Part shown: positions 5,911 to 6,571 of the stretch, piece by piece
How the letters are laid out: each line of letters opens with the position of its first letter
Position numbering within the stretch: position 1 is the stretch's first letter
DNA from: Aestuariivirga sp.
GTDB taxonomy: Bacteria; Pseudomonadota; Alphaproteobacteria; Rhizobiales; Aestuariivirgaceae
Length of the DNA stretch: 6,571 nt
Direction of reading: 5' to 3'
Assembly: GCA_020252385.1 (NCBI GenBank)
Contig: JADCDC010000025.1
Coordinates: 1-6,571 of the forward strand
Notes under the pieces: generated by a model
What the model was told of the DNA's origin: nothing
Databases searched by the model: none
The model's input: only the letters and a program-made list of their open reading frames with translations
Position numbers and translations under genes: made by a program

Positions 5911-6571
5911 GCCGCCTTGCGCTTGTGGGTGGCGAGCCAGCCGATCATGACAAGCGCCAGCACCACCATCGGCATCACGGCGTAATTGACGCCGGACCAG
6001 CCGAACCAGGCCAGAAGCTTGCCAGCACTCAGCGAGGTCGCCGCCGTGGTGGCGAAGACCAGGAAGTCATTGAGGCCCTGCGCCTTGTTGCGCTCCTCCG
6101 GCCGGTAGGTGTCGGTCAGAAGCGCCGTGCCGCCGATGAATCCGAAATTCCAGCCGAGCCCCAGCAGCACAAGCCCCACCGCGAAATTCTCGAAGCGGAT
6201 GCCCATGAGGCCGGCCGTCGCGGCGCCGACCAGCAAGACCATGCCCAGCGCCGAAATGCGCTCCGCGCCGAAGCGGGCGATCAGGCTGCCGGTGAAGAAA
6301 CTCGGCACGAACATGGCGAGCGCATGCCACTGGATGACCCAGCTCGAATCCTGGACCGAGAAGCCGCACCCCAGCATGGCGACGGGGGTCGCGGTCATCA
6401 CCAGCATCATGATGCCATAGGCGAGCATGGCGGTGAGCGCCGCCACGATATAGCGGGGCTGGCGGGCGATCTCGGCCAGCGGGCGGCCCGAGGGGGCGTC
6501 GTGAGCCTCGGTCAGCGGAATGTCGACCGCCAGCAGCAGCGCAGCGCCGGCGAGCGCCAGGAGCGACATCA
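5898..6571 (-). CDS. MFS transporter, C-terminal half (5' end outside the window)
   Basis: The minus-strand frame is open from the right edge to the TCA (TGA) at 5898-5900. The first Met, at 6569, sits at the edge inside a hydrophobic span, so the true start is upstream and the gene is 5' partial. The 223 visible residues contain about seven spans (near 3-18, 40-60, 77-98, 104-123, 128-150, 166-186, 190-212). This fits span 6, the central cytoplasmic loop (19-39) and spans 7-12 of a 12-span major facilitator. Family-like features are FFTGSLIARFGAERISALGM (91-110, the second-half copy of the G-x-RFG loop), a Gly-rich span LLGLGWNFGFIGGTALLTD and the loop YRPEERNKAQGLND. The tail is basic (THKRKAAQAG). 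The substrate cannot be read from the sequence. Rhizobial riboflavin transporters (RfnT) are one MFS group to test against, but I cannot confirm membership. Confidence 0.85.
   Translation of the reverse strand, partial: MSLLALAGAALLLAVDIPLTEAHDAPSGRPLAEIARQPRYIVAALTAMLAYGIMMLVMTATPVAMLGCGFSVQDSSWVIQWHALAMFVPSFFTGSLIARFGAERISALGMVLLVGAATAGLMGIRFENFAVGLVLLGLGWNFGFIGGTALLTDTYRPEERNKAQGLNDFLVFATTAATSLSAGKLLAWFGWSGVNYAVMPMVVLALVMIGWLATHKRKAAQAG

Noticed and set aside
1..6571. CRISPR arrays, tRNA or rRNA genes, insertion sequences, phage genes
   Set aside because: I saw no regularly spaced repeats, transposase or integrase motifs, or tRNA-like cloverleaf; nearly all sequence is accounted for by six coding regions.

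Overview
The window is GC-rich, tightly packed and bacterial. Its codon use strongly favours G/C at third positions. A potassium-independent type H+-translocating pyrophosphatase, with motifs like those of the Rhodospirillum rubrum enzyme, suggests an alphaproteobacterium, perhaps Hyphomicrobiales-like. This placement is inferred from protein style, not from any marker gene.

Layout, left to right. (1) Positions 2-766, plus strand: the C-terminal part of an unrecognised soluble protein whose start lies off the left edge. (2) Positions 767-2444, minus strand: a two-gene operon. The promoter-proximal gene is a ROK-family fructokinase very like E. coli Mak. It is followed after one base by an inositol monophosphatase-family phosphatase. 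The phosphatase gene and gene 1 converge with abutting stop codons. (3) Positions 2496-2532: a strong intrinsic terminator for the next gene. (4) Positions 2557-4701, minus strand: hppA, a complete 714-residue membrane H+-pyrophosphatase. (5) Positions 4702-4926: a 225-bp divergent intergenic region with a 26-bp near-perfect dyad, two smaller inverted repeats next to the downstream start, and a weak promoter candidate for hppA. (6) Positions 4927-5910, plus strand: an uncharacterised Ala-rich membrane protein of 327 residues. (7) Positions 5898-6571, minus strand: the C-terminal half of an MFS transporter running off the right edge. Its 3' end overlaps gene 6 by 13 bp.

How the genes may work together. 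HppA uses pyrophosphate made by biosynthesis to pump protons. The fructokinase feeds fructose into central metabolism as fructose 6-phosphate. The phosphatase is cotranscribed with the fructokinase, but its substrate cannot be told from sequence. The terminator separates hppA from the sugar operon, so these look like independent transcription units. hppA and the uncharacterised membrane protein share one divergent control region.

I see no tRNA, rRNA, CRISPR array, insertion sequence or phage gene. No clearly novel multi-gene system is visible. The items most worth a second look are the dyad between hppA and its divergent neighbour, and that neighbour itself.
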